The notes under the pieces were generated by a model. It was not told the origin of the DNA, did no database searches, and saw nothing but the letters and a program-made list of their open reading frames with translations. From contig JADFUX010000052.1 in assembly GCA_015222255.1 (NCBI GenBank), positions 1 to 5,449 of the forward strand: 5,449 nt of DNA. The letters run 5' to 3'. Within the stretch, counting starts at the first letter, position 1. Each line of letters starts with the position of its first letter. This document shows, piece by piece, positions 1 through 5,449 of this stretch. Both the position numbers and the translations under genes were made by a program. The stretch is from Chloroflexota bacterium. Its GTDB lineage: Bacteria; Chloroflexota; Dehalococcoidia; GIF9; AB-539-J10.

Positions 1-173
1 ATTATACGATGCAGTGCGTTAATTTGGTACTTTGTCTCACAACACTCGGATGGTGACAGAACCGTGGAACATTAACATAACTTCAATCTAATTGCTTCTC
101 CTTGGTACGTGGGCGTACATTGAAAACGTTCACCTCGCGGGTGATTTTGTGCTACACAGAAATTAGGCACAAG
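1..173. other. Gene-free stretch at the window start
   Basis: No credible gene, RNA or terminator is seen. A small hairpin, GTACG with CGTAC around TGGG (105-118), is the only structure. A frame of about 80 codons on the minus strand runs through this stretch and the inverted repeat and lacks any protein-like signature. Confidence 0.5.
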
Positions 174-279
174 GAGATCGCCGCGTCGCTGCCGCTCTTC
201 GCAATGCGATCGTCTTCCCACGACAGGTCCCGTCCTTGTCGTTGCGAGCCGAAGGCGTGGCAAGCAGCGAATCAATCTC
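174..279. repeat. Imperfect inverted-repeat (MITE/REP-like) element downstream of the operon
   Basis: Two arms, about 174-210 and 240-279, are imperfect inverted copies. The left begins GAGATCGCCGCGTCGCTGCC and runs to a CTTCGCAATGCGAT stretch; the right begins GTCGTTGCGAG and ends in CAATCTC. The ends (GAGAT / ATCTC) and the TTGCGA cores pair across a central spacer of roughly 30 nt. The pattern resembles a dispersed palindromic repeat family whose ends read GAGATTGC...TCGCAATGAC, seen between genes in many environmental bacterial genomes (recalled, not searched). It lies about 40 nt past the last stop codon, and the folded RNA could shield or end the transcript. No target-site duplication is obvious. 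Open reading frames across it are not credible genes. Confidence 0.6.
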
Positions 280-320
280 AGGGGTGGTGCTGAAACTGAG
301 ACGGTTACCCGACTCACGGA

Positions 321-1121
321 TTAGGGAGAAGCTAGACTTCTCACTTTAGCCGTGTATCTCTCAGCGGCAATGAGAGCTGCTCCTAGTGCTCCACTGAGTT
401 GTGGTTCTTGGGGTATCAGAGCTTTGAGCCCAACCCTCTCCTCGACCTTGCGAACCACCCCAATGTTCTTGGCAATCCCGCCACAGATGGCAAAATCCGC
501 CTCAATGCCCACCCGCTGCAACAGGCTGAATACTCTACTGGCTATTGCGGTGTGAAGCCCAGCGAGGATATCCTCTTTGCTCACCCCTTTACGCACTAGA
601 GAGAACACTTCAGTGCGGGCGAATACGGTGCAGGTGGAGCTGATGCTGGCTTCACTCTTAGACTGCAGCGAGAGCCTACCTATGTCATCCAGAGGAACCC
701 TTAGAGCGTCAGCCATCACGTCCAAGAACCTCCCCGTGCCTGCAGCGCACTTGTCATTCATGAGAAACTTAATGTGATTTCCCTCACGGTCAATCCTGAT
801 AGCTTTGCAGTCCTGCCCTCCCATGTCAAGGATAGTTCGCACCGAGGGAAAGAGCCAGTTTATCCCTTTGGCATGGCAGGAGATCTCAGTCACGTTCTCA
901 TTGGCGACGGGGGCAATGTACCTCCCGTAGCCCGTAGCTATGATATATTCAATGTCATCAAGAGTAATGCCTGTGCCGTTCAAAGCTATGTCCATTGCTA
1001 AGTTAGCTGTGGCAGCGCTCTCCGGGCCAGTAGAGATGAGACTGGAAGAAAGCATTTCACGTTCCCTCAGAATGATCACTTTGGCTGTCCTTGAGCCTAT
1101 GTCAACTCCAGCGGTAATCAT
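321..1121 (-). CDS. bcrA: BCR activator ATPase, canonical BcrA/BadF/BzdP-like subunit (HgdC-type)
   Basis: A 266-aa ASKHA-fold ATPase, last gene of the operon, expected to pair with the preceding ATPase as the ATP-driven electron activator of the reductase. Seen: AGVDIGSRTAKVI (res 4-16), ATGYGR (62-67), EISCHAKG (79-86), the complete second phosphate motif DMGGQDCKAI (99-108), NDKCAAGTGRFLDVMA (122-137), TCTVFARTEV (163-172), CGGIAKN (213-219) and PQEPQLSGALGAAL (237-250). C125 and C164 match the bridging-cluster ligands of HgdC. The CTVFA motif is followed by R169 where the partner and HgdC-type proteins have E. Its length is close to HgdC and well below Thauera-type BcrA (about 48 kDa), so this is the compact form. 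Its ATG overlaps the previous stop as ATGA, and a GAGGAG lies 8 nt upstream inside the preceding gene, so it is translationally coupled and also has its own ribosome site. The assignment as BcrA rather than BcrD rests on the intact GGQD motif. Confidence 0.87.
   Translation of the reverse strand: MITAGVDIGSRTAKVIILREREMLSSSLISTGPESAATANLAMDIALNGTGITLDDIEYIIATGYGRYIAPVANENVTEISCHAKGINWLFPSVRTILDMGGQDCKAIRIDREGNHIKFLMNDKCAAGTGRFLDVMADALRVPLDDIGRLSLQSKSEASISSTCTVFARTEVFSLVRKGVSKEDILAGLHTAIASRVFSLLQRVGIEADFAICGGIAKNIGVVRKVEERVGLKALIPQEPQLSGALGAALIAAERYTAKVRSLASP
326..342. repeat. Short hairpin at the 3' end of the operon
   Basis: GAGAAG (326-331) and CTTCTC (337-342) form a 6-bp stem over the last codons of the final gene. 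On the minus strand it is followed by CCCTAATCC, not a T-run, so it is a poor intrinsic terminator. No better terminator is visible between it and the inverted-repeat element. Confidence 0.3.
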
Positions 1122-1891
1122 TTGCTCATCTCCTCGGCAAACAAGGCAGCGCCCAGAGCCCCGACAATCTGAGGCTCGTGAGGCACTTTCGCCTTCAAGC
1201 CAACTATCTCCTCCAGAGCCTTAACCACGCCAATATTCTGGGCAACACCCCCAGTCATAACGATGTCCTTAGCAATTTTCACTCTATGTAGCACCTCTGC
1301 CAGCCTCTCTGCTACGGAATAGCACACCCCAGCTAGAATGCATTCCTTGGGTACCCCTCTGTGAATGTTACCTATGATCTCTGATTCAGCAAATACGGCA
1401 CAGTAACTGCTGACACTAGCCCTCTTCTTTGCTGAAACAGCCATTGTGCCTATCTCTTCCAGCCGGGTGTCTAACACCCGAGTAACCGCGTCAAGAAATG
1501 AACCGGTGCCGGCAGCACATTTGGAATTATTGGCGAAATCGATAAGCTTACCCCTATTATCAAGTCTCATAGCTCGGTAACCACCGGCTCCCACATCGAG
1601 CACCGTCCTGGCTGAAGGGAAAAGCCAGTAAGCTCCCCGGGAATGGCAGATTTCTTCCGTGCGTTTTCCTGTGGCGAACGCAACGCCATCCTTGCCAATT
1701 CCAGTGGAGACAACGGCGGTTAACGAGTTGAGTGGCAATCGCAAAGCCACCAACGCTTTGTCCAAAGCCTGGCGGGCGGCAACCCCTCCCTCCTCATCGG
1801 TCACCGTAGTGCTGGAGAAAACGAGCTTATTATCACTGAGGACTGCTACTTTTACGCTCTGTGCACCTACATCTATCCCGGCAAAAAGCAT
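1118..1891 (-). CDS. bcrD: BCR activator ATPase, divergent BcrD/BadG/BzdQ-like subunit (BadF/BadG/BcrA/BcrD family)
   Basis: A 257-aa ASKHA-fold ATPase expected to form a dimer with the next gene's product, holding one [4Fe-4S] cluster at the interface and using ATP to drive electrons into the BcrBC reductase. Seen: phosphate-binding loop AGIDVGAQSVKV (res 4-15), STGIGK (62-67), EICHSRG (80-86), NSKCAAGTGSFLD (122-134), YCAVFAESEI (163-172), TGGVAQN (213-219) and PHEPQIVGALGAAL (237-250). C125 and C164 sit where HgdC ligates its cluster. The second phosphate motif is DVGAGGYRAM (99-108) instead of the DIGGQDxKAI form of HgdC and of its operon partner; loss of GGQD is also a feature of BcrD/BadG, which is why I assign it there (inference from remembered family sequences). 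It starts 4 nt after bcrC with no well-placed Shine-Dalgarno (a GGAG lies too far upstream), so translational coupling is likely. It overlaps the next gene by 4 nt. Confidence 0.85.
   Translation of the reverse strand: MLFAGIDVGAQSVKVAVLSDNKLVFSSTTVTDEEGGVAARQALDKALVALRLPLNSLTAVVSTGIGKDGVAFATGKRTEEICHSRGAYWLFPSARTVLDVGAGGYRAMRLDNRGKLIDFANNSKCAAGTGSFLDAVTRVLDTRLEEIGTMAVSAKKRASVSSYCAVFAESEIIGNIHRGVPKECILAGVCYSVAERLAEVLHRVKIAKDIVMTGGVAQNIGVVKALEEIVGLKAKVPHEPQIVGALGAALFAEEMSK
1130..1135 (-). promoter_or_regulatory. Internal Shine-Dalgarno of the last operon gene (GAGGAG)
   Basis: GAGGAG on the minus strand, 8 nt upstream of the ATG at 1121, lying inside the 3' end of the preceding ATPase gene. 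Together with the ATGA stop/start overlap (1118-1121) it indicates coupled but independently primed translation. Confidence 0.75.
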
Positions 1892-1895
1892 GTGG

Positions 1896-3053
1896 CTAAC
1901 TTTTTACCATCTCCATAAAGGTCTCTATCCTGGGCTTTAGCTGCCCAATCCCCTCCAGGGTATAGTCATGTTCGAGATATAAGGCGGGGATATTGAGTAC
2001 CTCCTTCAATCTGTCCCTGGTAAAGGGATACTCTAGATTACGACACTCACAGTAAAGGGGCGCGAACCACATGACTCCTTTGACATTAGCTCCCTCTATT
2101 CTATCCCTGGCGAAGATGAACCTGTCTTCAGGGAAGCGATCCTCAGTGATGCAGTGAGGGCAACGGACATCGAGGCGATGCTCTATAATGGCATCCAGTG
2201 GTGGCTTACTGGTATCTATCTTTCTCCCGAAGTAACTTCTCCCTACCCCCACATCCTCATAAACCACATTGCCGCCACACTCCTCTATTACCTTGTATAT
2301 CATATAGCTAATCTGATCCACTCCCCCGCCAAGCAAATAGACCCTCACCCCATCCTTAGGCTCCCTTTGCGACACCTCGCCCAGATACTGTTTCATTAGC
2401 TCATTGTGCTCGTTCTTGGGCATAAGTAGACTGGCAAACTCTGCTTCGAAGGCTTCCGAGCCTGATACCAAGCCTCGCTTCCTCAGTTGTGTTAGCTGCT
2501 CCATCAATCCATAATGCTCGTTATAGACTGAGATAGCGTTGCTCAGCATATCATCGCTGATCGGCTTAAAGTGCCCTCGCCGTCTTTCCAGATGCTGCTT
2601 AAAGATGCGATACTCGCCTCTGAGATAGTTGAAAGACATCTCTCCACCGATTTTTTCCGGATGTTTTATGTAAAGCACATAAGGGCAGAGCTCTACTCCT
2701 TGCTGAGCAGGGTTAGCTCGCGGAACAAGCTTTCTCCACCAATAGTCCATCCTTGCAGTGAAGTCACAGGCGTTGGGAATCACCACACCATCCAGGTAAT
2801 CGTATATTCCTCTCCCCGCCAAATCCAGGCAGCTACGTAAGAAGGGACAAGCATAAATGGGCGCTCGACTATCTACCATCTCTAACTTCTCACTGCTCCC
2901 CGTTATCCTCACGGGTAGTGCATCGGCAGCATAGATGATTTCCTCAGGGGTGATACAGCAAAGACAGCCAAAAACATCCTTCTTGTTTTTCTCCTTCCAC
3001 TCCTTCACCACGTCATGGCGGTTTTCCAGCCATTTCTTGAATTCCACTGCCAT
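1896..3053 (-). CDS. bcrC: Benzoyl-CoA reductase subunit C-like (BcrC/BadD/BzdN family), 2-hydroxyacyl-CoA dehydratase superfamily
   Basis: This is the second iron-sulfur reductase subunit (385 aa), the expected partner of the BcrB-like protein. Motifs seen in order: GCLCCITPEEIIYAADALPVR (res 29-49), CPFLRSCLD (69-77), PNACDFTARMDYWW (93-106), VYLLGGGVDQ (238-247), the ECGGNVVYEDVGVGRSYF segment (258-275), RCPHCITEDR (297-306), LYCECRNLEYP (333-343) and the C-terminal LEHDYTLEGIGQLKPRIETF (360-379), which matches the ending usual in this superfamily. C69, C96 and C335 are the most likely cluster ligands by analogy with HgdB/HadC (inference). Length is normal for BcrC/BzdN, with no membrane segment or signal. 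The ATG is supported by an AAGGAGG nine bases upstream. It lies 51 nt after the first gene and 4 nt before the next, indicating co-transcription. The C30/C32/C33 trio is richer in cysteine than I expect at this site. HgdB-type dehydratase beta subunits are the alternative, but the two linked ATPases favour BCR. Confidence 0.9.
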   Translation of the reverse strand: MAVEFKKWLENRHDVVKEWKEKNKKDVFGCLCCITPEEIIYAADALPVRITGSSEKLEMVDSRAPIYACPFLRSCLDLAGRGIYDYLDGVVIPNACDFTARMDYWWRKLVPRANPAQQGVELCPYVLYIKHPEKIGGEMSFNYLRGEYRIFKQHLERRRGHFKPISDDMLSNAISVYNEHYGLMEQLTQLRKRGLVSGSEAFEAEFASLLMPKNEHNELMKQYLGEVSQREPKDGVRVYLLGGGVDQISYMIYKVIEECGGNVVYEDVGVGRSYFGRKIDTSKPPLDAIIEHRLDVRCPHCITEDRFPEDRFIFARDRIEGANVKGVMWFAPLYCECRNLEYPFTRDRLKEVLNIPALYLEHDYTLEGIGQLKPRIETFMEMVKS

Positions 3054-3062
3054 TGGTTTATC

Positions 3063-3069
3063 CCTCCTT
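3063..3069 (-). promoter_or_regulatory. Shine-Dalgarno of the BcrC-like gene (AAGGAGG)
   Basis: AAGGAGG on the minus strand, 9 nt from the ATG at 3053, in the 51-nt gap after the BcrB-like gene. It fixes this start. Confidence 0.85.
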
Positions 3070-3100
3070 AATTAGATTTGAAGCGACACGCAGAGAGAGA

Positions 3101-3115
3101 TTGCTTAATAAGCAA
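3101..3115. repeat. Small hairpin over the stop codon of the BcrB-like gene
   Basis: TTGCTT (3101-3106) and AAGCAA (3110-3115) form a 6-bp stem with a 3-nt loop spanning the TAA stop (3105-3107), at the start of the 51-nt gap. It could affect mRNA processing between the two reductase genes, but it is weak and may be chance. Confidence 0.3.
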
Positions 3116-4493
3116 CAGGGCCCTTCTTGAGCATCTGCTCAGCGAAGGCATCCCATCGAGTCAAAGTCTGGGCCTCATTGTAGCTCCTCTCATCTACCAG
3201 GTCACACTCCAGAGTGGTAGAAGGTATGCCGAATTCCTCCTCCAGCACCCTGCCAATTTCAACTACCGGGTACACTACAGGACGGCAAGTTATGAGATAA
3301 AAGAGCACGATTCCGGCAGCCTTGTAGTCTCTGGCCGCATTAACTAGAGTAGAAACAGTTTGCCCCAATGAACCCATGGGCCCCATCATCCCACCGGACT
3401 GTTGTAAAGTCCTTAAGGCTAGTTCCCTGAAGGGATTCTCAGGCGTCCGTGGTGGGAAGGGCGCCAGGTTATAAATTGGCTCATAGATGAAGACGCCGCC
3501 GATATTCTCAAAGTAATTCATCAGCGCCATGTTAAACCAGGGGCCCAATCCATACCATAACATTCGGAACTTCTCATCAGGGATAACTCCCAGCTTGTCC
3601 TCCACCTTTTGTCTCAGTTCATCACGAAGTTCAACATAAAAATCGTAAGCCCTCTGGGTGCCTGAAGTGTACGTCCCAGGGTACATCACGCTCAGCCCAT
3701 CGGCGGAGGTCATCGGTGCCGGGACAGCCTTGCGATACTCCAGTATCTCCAACCTTAGTTCATTTGTCTTGTAAGCTAAATCCATCACCTCATTGAATCT
3801 ATCCTGATCATATTTGTGACCAGTGACATCTTCAATGAATTTAGCCAGGTCCCTCCACTGACACTCGACATAATCTATCTCGTAGTCTGCCGGGGGTGAG
3901 TAGTAAATATCGGTTACTCCTCTTTTTAGGCTGGAATGGTACGGCAGGATAGCATTGCGCTGTCCCGGCATATCATAAGCGAGGTCACTGCCCCTTTCTG
4001 GGAAATCAATCAGATAGAAAGGCACATTGAACTTCTGAGCCAGATAGCGCAGCCATTTTCCTCTCTGGTCGCAAACACAGCTAGTCGTAATTACCATGTC
4101 AGGTGGTTCCAGTCCCCCTAGAGGAGCATCTTTGAGGTCTCCTGTAAGCGCATGCCCTATGGTTGCCCGAGCATAGCCACAGTTATAACTAGCGAAGCCT
4201 TCCTCTTCAGCTAATTTGCAGAACCTCACTGCCTCCTTTACCACGTTGGGATCCTTGGATCCTCCCCGACGAAACATGGCAGTGAGAACACCATAGTGCT
4301 CTGGATTTTGGGGATAGACATCCATAGCCTGGAGCAGCTCCTTAGGCAGCATGGCACAAGTCCAGGCTATAGGCTTACCTGCGGCTTTCCACTCATGTGC
4401 CATAGCATAGTCCTCTTTCACATAAGGCCATACTTTCCTTGCAGTCTCCACTGATTTCTTTGAAGTTGCAGTCTTTTTTACTTCTTCAGCCAT
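3105..4493 (-). CDS. bcrB: Benzoyl-CoA reductase subunit B-like (BcrB/BadE/BzdO family), 2-hydroxyacyl-CoA dehydratase superfamily
   Basis: This is the larger iron-sulfur reductase subunit (462 aa), expected in the cytoplasm paired with the BcrC-like product of the next gene; together they would bind the aromatic acyl-CoA and pass single electrons to its ring. Seen in the sequence: the superfamily's N-terminal signature WTCAMLPKELLQAMDVYP (res 44-61), NCGYAR (104-109), CVCDQRGKW (139-147), a BzdO-like central stretch with APMTSADGLSVMYPGTYTSG (259-278), TCRP (402-405), and the C-terminal LECDLVDERSYNEAQ (428-442) followed by TRWDAF (445-450). By analogy with HgdA/HadB, the likely cluster-ligand cysteines are C105, C141 and C403 (inference); C46 is the extra cysteine of the WTC motif. 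A BzdO-like length and no signal peptide support a full-length protein. The start is fixed by an AGGAGG seven bases upstream. It is first in the operon, whereas known bcr/bzd clusters usually place the C/N subunit first. A hydroxyacyl-CoA dehydratase alpha subunit is a less likely alternative. Confidence 0.9.
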   Translation of the reverse strand: MAEEVKKTATSKKSVETARKVWPYVKEDYAMAHEWKAAGKPIAWTCAMLPKELLQAMDVYPQNPEHYGVLTAMFRRGGSKDPNVVKEAVRFCKLAEEEGFASYNCGYARATIGHALTGDLKDAPLGGLEPPDMVITTSCVCDQRGKWLRYLAQKFNVPFYLIDFPERGSDLAYDMPGQRNAILPYHSSLKRGVTDIYYSPPADYEIDYVECQWRDLAKFIEDVTGHKYDQDRFNEVMDLAYKTNELRLEILEYRKAVPAPMTSADGLSVMYPGTYTSGTQRAYDFYVELRDELRQKVEDKLGVIPDEKFRMLWYGLGPWFNMALMNYFENIGGVFIYEPIYNLAPFPPRTPENPFRELALRTLQQSGGMMGPMGSLGQTVSTLVNAARDYKAAGIVLFYLITCRPVVYPVVEIGRVLEEEFGIPSTTLECDLVDERSYNEAQTLTRWDAFAEQMLKKGPVAY

Positions 4494-4500
4494 TTCCTTT

Positions 4501-4506
4501 CCTCCT
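4501..4506 (-). promoter_or_regulatory. Shine-Dalgarno of the first operon gene (AGGAGG)
   Basis: A perfect AGGAGG on the minus strand, 7 nt from the ATG at 4493. It fixes the start of the BcrB-like gene. Confidence 0.85.
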
Positions 4507-4599
4507 CTATACTAATCTTGATAACCGTCGCCATAGCTACTATATAATTCTTCTCGTTCCCAAGCTTTGGTGCCGCTCAGTACGAGGCACTTACCTCCA

Positions 4600-4629
4600 A
4601 TTCTACCACTGTGTACAATAACGTCACAA
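4600..4629 (-). promoter_or_regulatory. Candidate sigma70-type promoter of the bcr operon
   Basis: On the minus strand, TTGTGA (4624-4629) and TAGAAT (4600-4605) are separated by 18 nt. They match the -35 and -10 consensus at 4/6 and 5/6. This would start transcription near 4593 and give a leader of about 100 nt before the first ATG. It is the best pair I found upstream of the operon, but such matches are common by chance and no operator or activator site is evident. Confidence 0.35.
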
Positions 4630-4653
4630 CCCAGAGTCTTTGTCTCACCACAC

Positions 4654-4685
4654 CAAGCCATTCGGGTATATCAGCAAGCCATTCG
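4654..4685. repeat. 11-nt direct repeat, two copies 21 nt apart
   Basis: CAAGCCATTCG occurs at 4654-4664 and again at 4675-4685. The 21-nt register is two helical turns, and the site lies about 25-55 nt upstream of the candidate -35 of the operon, a position suited to an activator. With only two copies, its role is unproven. Confidence 0.4.
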
Positions 4686-4872
4686 AGGAAAATGAGTTGG
4701 GTTCTGCCCTAGAGATGGCTCTTTCGAAGCGCAAGATGGAAAGGAAACAGAGAGAGTGAAGAACAGGAGAGTCTCCACTTCTCGTCTGTTCCAGCCGCTT
4801 TGCTAAGGCGTCGGTGCCGAGATGTCACAACTTCTCCAAACGGGGAACCAGCCACGCGGCTTGTTAAGTCGC

Positions 4873-4899
4873 GGTTGGGCCAGCTAGCGGGGCCCAACC
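4873..4899. repeat. GC-rich perfect hairpin (9-bp stem)
   Basis: GGTTGGGCC (4873-4881) and GGCCCAACC (4891-4899) form a perfect 9-bp stem around a 9-nt loop. No T-run follows on either strand, so it is not a standard intrinsic terminator. It lies in the gene-free stretch between the operon promoter and the RidA-like remnant. Confidence 0.5.
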
Positions 4900-4966
4900 T
4901 TCGAGGGGCCAGTTTGCTTGTCTTCAGCGTCTTCCTCAGCTTGGCCCATGAGGTCATCATAAAGCT

Positions 4967-4995
4967 GACCCCGACAACCTTGCCTCGTCAGGGTC
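4967..4995. repeat. Second hairpin in the gene-free upstream stretch
   Basis: GACCCCGAC (4967-4975) pairs with GTCAGGGTC (4987-4995) with one C-A mismatch and an 11-nt loop. No T-run follows. It lies about 70 nt from the first hairpin; function unknown. Confidence 0.35.
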
Positions 4996-5143
4996 GACAT
5001 TGATACGTCACGGTTCGTCGAGCACATGTTGGAAGGTCGCCATGTTTCCCAGCTCCTTTGTTTCGTATTTAACTCACACTACACTCAGAATTGCTTTCTG
5101 TTGCGCTTTGTCTTAGAGCCTCCTTGCAACATTCCGTGGGCAC

Positions 5144-5449
5144 AAGGTCGTTACCACCCTCACTATGGCGTGGGCTTCCCCGTATTACAAGGGGCGATTC
5201 GGGCTGGTAATACTCTCAATGTCAACGGCCACATAGGTATAGATCCTACCAGCAGCGTGTTCACCAATTCTACGGTGGAATCCTTCATCCCATGCTACGA
5301 CGCGACTACCGATTCGAGTCCGGGCGGTGCCAAAGCTGCCCTCAATGCTGGCCCCGTACAGAATATTAGTGCAACGGTCAATATTGCTAGCGCTTGGATG
5401 CTGGCACTGCATGGCACAACTCTCTAGAGATAACCTGTGCCCAAGGCCC
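5144..5449 (+). pseudogene. Decayed RidA/YjgF-family gene (frameshifted, runs off the window)
   Basis: RidA proteins are small cytoplasmic enamine/imine deaminases of about 125-130 aa. Here the signature is split across frames. From 5144, one frame reads KVVTTLTMAWASPY, like the N-terminal start ending in GPYSQ. A single-base loss near 5186-5187 then moves to the next frame, which reads QGAIRAGNTLNVNGHIGIDP (5188-5247), very close to the family core xAIRAGNTLxVSGQIGIDP. After a degenerate middle, AKAALNAGPVQNISATVNIA follows, like the LKAALEAAGxxLxNVVxATVYLA segment. The middle is several residues too long, and that frame stops at 5425-5427; the first frame resumes weakly around 5411 (M...R...PRP), tentatively the tail. 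No ribosome site or sound start is seen. It lies divergent from the operon. A sequencing-error frameshift in a live gene is less likely given several lesions, but the family call rests on my reading alone. Confidence 0.5.

Larger units (their letters stand above)
4630..5143. other. Gene-free stretch between operon promoter and RidA-like remnant
   Basis: No reading frame here has a recognisable domain, a good ribosome site and plausible composition. The longest frames (about 80 codons on minus, 67 on plus, overlapping at 4709-5003) are rich in R, S and T and look like chance frames. It contains the direct repeat and the two hairpins listed separately, and is probably decayed DNA plus the operon control region. 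Confidence 0.55.

Noticed and set aside
31..45. TTTGTCTCACAACAC at the left flank, matching 4639-4653 at 14 of 15 bases, as possible direct repeats bounding the operon
   Set aside because: A 14/15 match between two places in a window this size is expected roughly once by chance, and the match does not extend on either side.
72..317. 81-aa minus-strand frame downstream of the operon
   Set aside because: It is read through the inverted-repeat element, its arginine-rich composition follows from that repeat, and there is no domain signature.
4606..4630. CRP-like TGTG...CACA palindrome overlapping the candidate -35/spacer
   Set aside because: The half-sites are only 4 bp with an 11-nt gap and do not fit the usual TGTGA-N6-TCACA spacing.
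4709..4960. 83-aa minus-strand frame upstream of the operon
   Set aside because: No ribosome site, no recognisable domain, biased R/S/T/L composition, and it spans the perfect 9-bp hairpin.
5307..5332. tRNA-like 3' end (ATTCGAGTCCG...CCA)
   Set aside because: The TTCGAGT loop and a following CCA are present, but the T stem pairs poorly and no matching acceptor 5' strand or anticodon arm lies upstream. It sits within the RidA-like remnant.
5026..5427. Intact 133-aa plus-strand gene
   Set aside because: Only its central part resembles a protein family (RidA); the first 50 or so residues do not fit, and the true N-terminal motif lies in another frame, so it is better read as a frameshifted relic.

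Overview
The window carries one compact four-gene operon, all on the minus strand (4493 down to 321). It encodes the parts of an ATP-dependent (class I) benzoyl-CoA reductase or a very close relative in the 2-hydroxyacyl-CoA dehydratase / BCR superfamily. In transcription order there are two iron-sulfur reductase subunits (BcrB/BadE/BzdO-like, 462 aa; BcrC/BadD/BzdN-like, 385 aa) and two ATP-hydrolysing activator subunits of the BcrA/BadF/BzdPQ/HgdC family (257 and 266 aa). The ATPase pair would receive low-potential electrons, hydrolyse ATP and pass the electrons to the reductase pair, which would reduce the aromatic ring of benzoyl-CoA or an analogue. Two adjacent, non-identical ATPases point to BCR, because dehydratase systems normally carry a single homodimeric activator. 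The substrate itself cannot be read from sequence.

Layout. 1-320: no gene; it holds an imperfect inverted-repeat element (174-279) just downstream of the operon. 321-4493: the operon. It is tightly packed, with a 51-nt gap, a 4-nt gap and a 4-nt ATGA overlap, clear Shine-Dalgarno sequences before three of the four genes, and a possible sigma70-type promoter about 100 nt upstream of the first. 4494-5143: about 650 nt without a recognisable gene, with the promoter candidate, a short direct repeat and two GC-rich hairpins. 5144-5449: a plus-strand stretch that reads as a decayed, frameshifted RidA/YjgF-family gene running off the window end.

Organism. Class I BCR, oxygen-sensitive iron-sulfur chemistry and roughly even base composition suggest a strict or facultative anaerobe that degrades aromatics. 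The compact ATPases, non-canonical gene order, gene-poor decayed flanks and dispersed palindromic repeat resemble uncultivated anaerobes such as Dehalococcoidia-type Chloroflexota or sulfate-reducing/syntrophic Desulfobacterota, but this is a guess. No ferredoxin, CoA ligase, dienoyl-CoA hydratase or regulator is present in the window, so those must lie elsewhere if the pathway is complete.
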